Origin: Acidimicrobiaceae bacterium
Lineage (GTDB): Bacteria > Actinomycetota > Acidimicrobiia > Acidimicrobiales > Ilumatobacteraceae
NCBI GenBank assembly: GCA_016722025.1
Contig: JADKGZ010000001.1
Coordinates: forward strand, 186,001-250,000
Length of the DNA: 64,000 nt
Reading direction: 5' to 3'
Of this stretch, positions 63,850 to 64,000 are shown one piece after another (positions within the stretch are counted from its first letter, which is position 1; each line of letters begins with the position of its first letter). The position numbers were made by a program, and so were the translations under genes. The notes beneath the pieces are model-generated. The model did not search any database. It was given only the letters and a program-made list of their open reading frames with translations, and had not been told where the DNA came from.

Positions 63850-64000
63850 TCAGCCGCCGGGAAGGGTCTGCTGCAGGGTGAGCACGGGGGCGAACAGGTC
63901 GCCCAGCTCCTCGACCCGGGCCAGCACCTCGCGCCACGTGAAGCGCAGCTCGGGGCCGCCTTCGGCGCAGGCCTGCACCTCTGACCAGGTCACCGGCGTG
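63850..64000 (-). CDS. LigD-type polymerase domain, C-terminal fragment
   Basis: 50 residues at the window edge. TPVTWSEVQAC, LRFTWREVLARVEELGDLFA and PVLTLQQTLP match the end of the LigD polymerase/primase domain used in non-homologous end joining. The rest lies outside. It could be a stand-alone polymerase or part of a full LigD; the stop directly after it shows that no domain follows. Confidence 0.75.
   Translation of the reverse strand, partial: TPVTWSEVQACAEGGPELRFTWREVLARVEELGDLFAPVLTLQQTLPGG

Overview
The window is a very GC-rich, gene-dense bacterial chromosome segment. The run argS-lysA-(PemK-like)-(LPXTG protein)-hom-thrC-...-rho-rpmE on the minus strand, the linkage mazG-eno-ftsB/divIC, the frequent GTG starts, an F420-dependent (LLM-class) oxidoreductase and a Sap-type membrane protein all point to an actinobacterium. 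DUF1501/DUF1800 proteins with RLLDTR-type repeats, acyl-CoA dehydrogenase and TesB-type thioesterases suggest the Acidimicrobiia (Ilumatobacter-like). That last step is an inference from gene content, not a demonstrated placement.

Layout. 1-4.6 kb: a partial unknown gene and a DUF1501/DUF1800 secreted pair. 4.7-17 kb: housekeeping block on the minus strand (rpmE, MFS pump with a divergent regulator, rho, thioesterase, thrC, hom, LPXTG surface protein, PemK/MazF-family protein, lysA, argS). 17-19.7 kb: L,D-transpeptidase and a divergent questin-oxidase-like/soxR pair. 19.74 kb: tRNA-Arg(CCG). 20-26.3 kb: an accessory-looking stretch with a glycosyltransferase, gene remnants, a PadR-membrane-lipoprotein operon, a TetR/SRPBCC pair, a J-domain membrane protein and a NodB-like lipoprotein. 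26.3-34 kb: SulP transporter, Sap protein, PpiC-like lipoprotein, mazG, enolase, FtsB. 34-40 kb: an orphan CoxL-type molybdenum hydroxylase subunit and an aminotransferase-SDR-SDR-Lrp operon. 40-46.4 kb: FTR1 iron permease, PAS-PAS-GGDEF-EAL protein, YibE/F, RidA-like protein, a hydrolase remnant and a CPT-like P-loop protein. 46.4-50.4 kb: lipid-oriented genes (LLM oxidoreductase, thioesterase, PAP2, patatin). 50.4-57.9 kb: a four-gene, fully translationally coupled operon of two paralogous FAD oxidoreductases flanking a carotenoid oxygenase, ending in a 1079-residue cyclase/AAA/TPR protein. 58-64 kb: amidase-MFS pair, ABC-F ATPase, acyl-CoA dehydrogenase and the tail of a LigD-type polymerase gene.

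The most interesting candidates are the carotenoid-oxygenase operon, the aminotransferase operon with two sites spaced 31 bp apart in front of it and an Lrp/AsnC regulator at its end, the DtxR-like palindrome over the promoter of the iron permease, a J-domain protein with a Septum_form-like outer domain, and long intergenic inverted repeats. Three genes (the DUF1800 gene, hom, eno) carry frame breaks. Because hom and eno are housekeeping genes with intact reading on both sides of the break, sequence or assembly errors are the likeliest cause. Regulatory sites were found by eye only.
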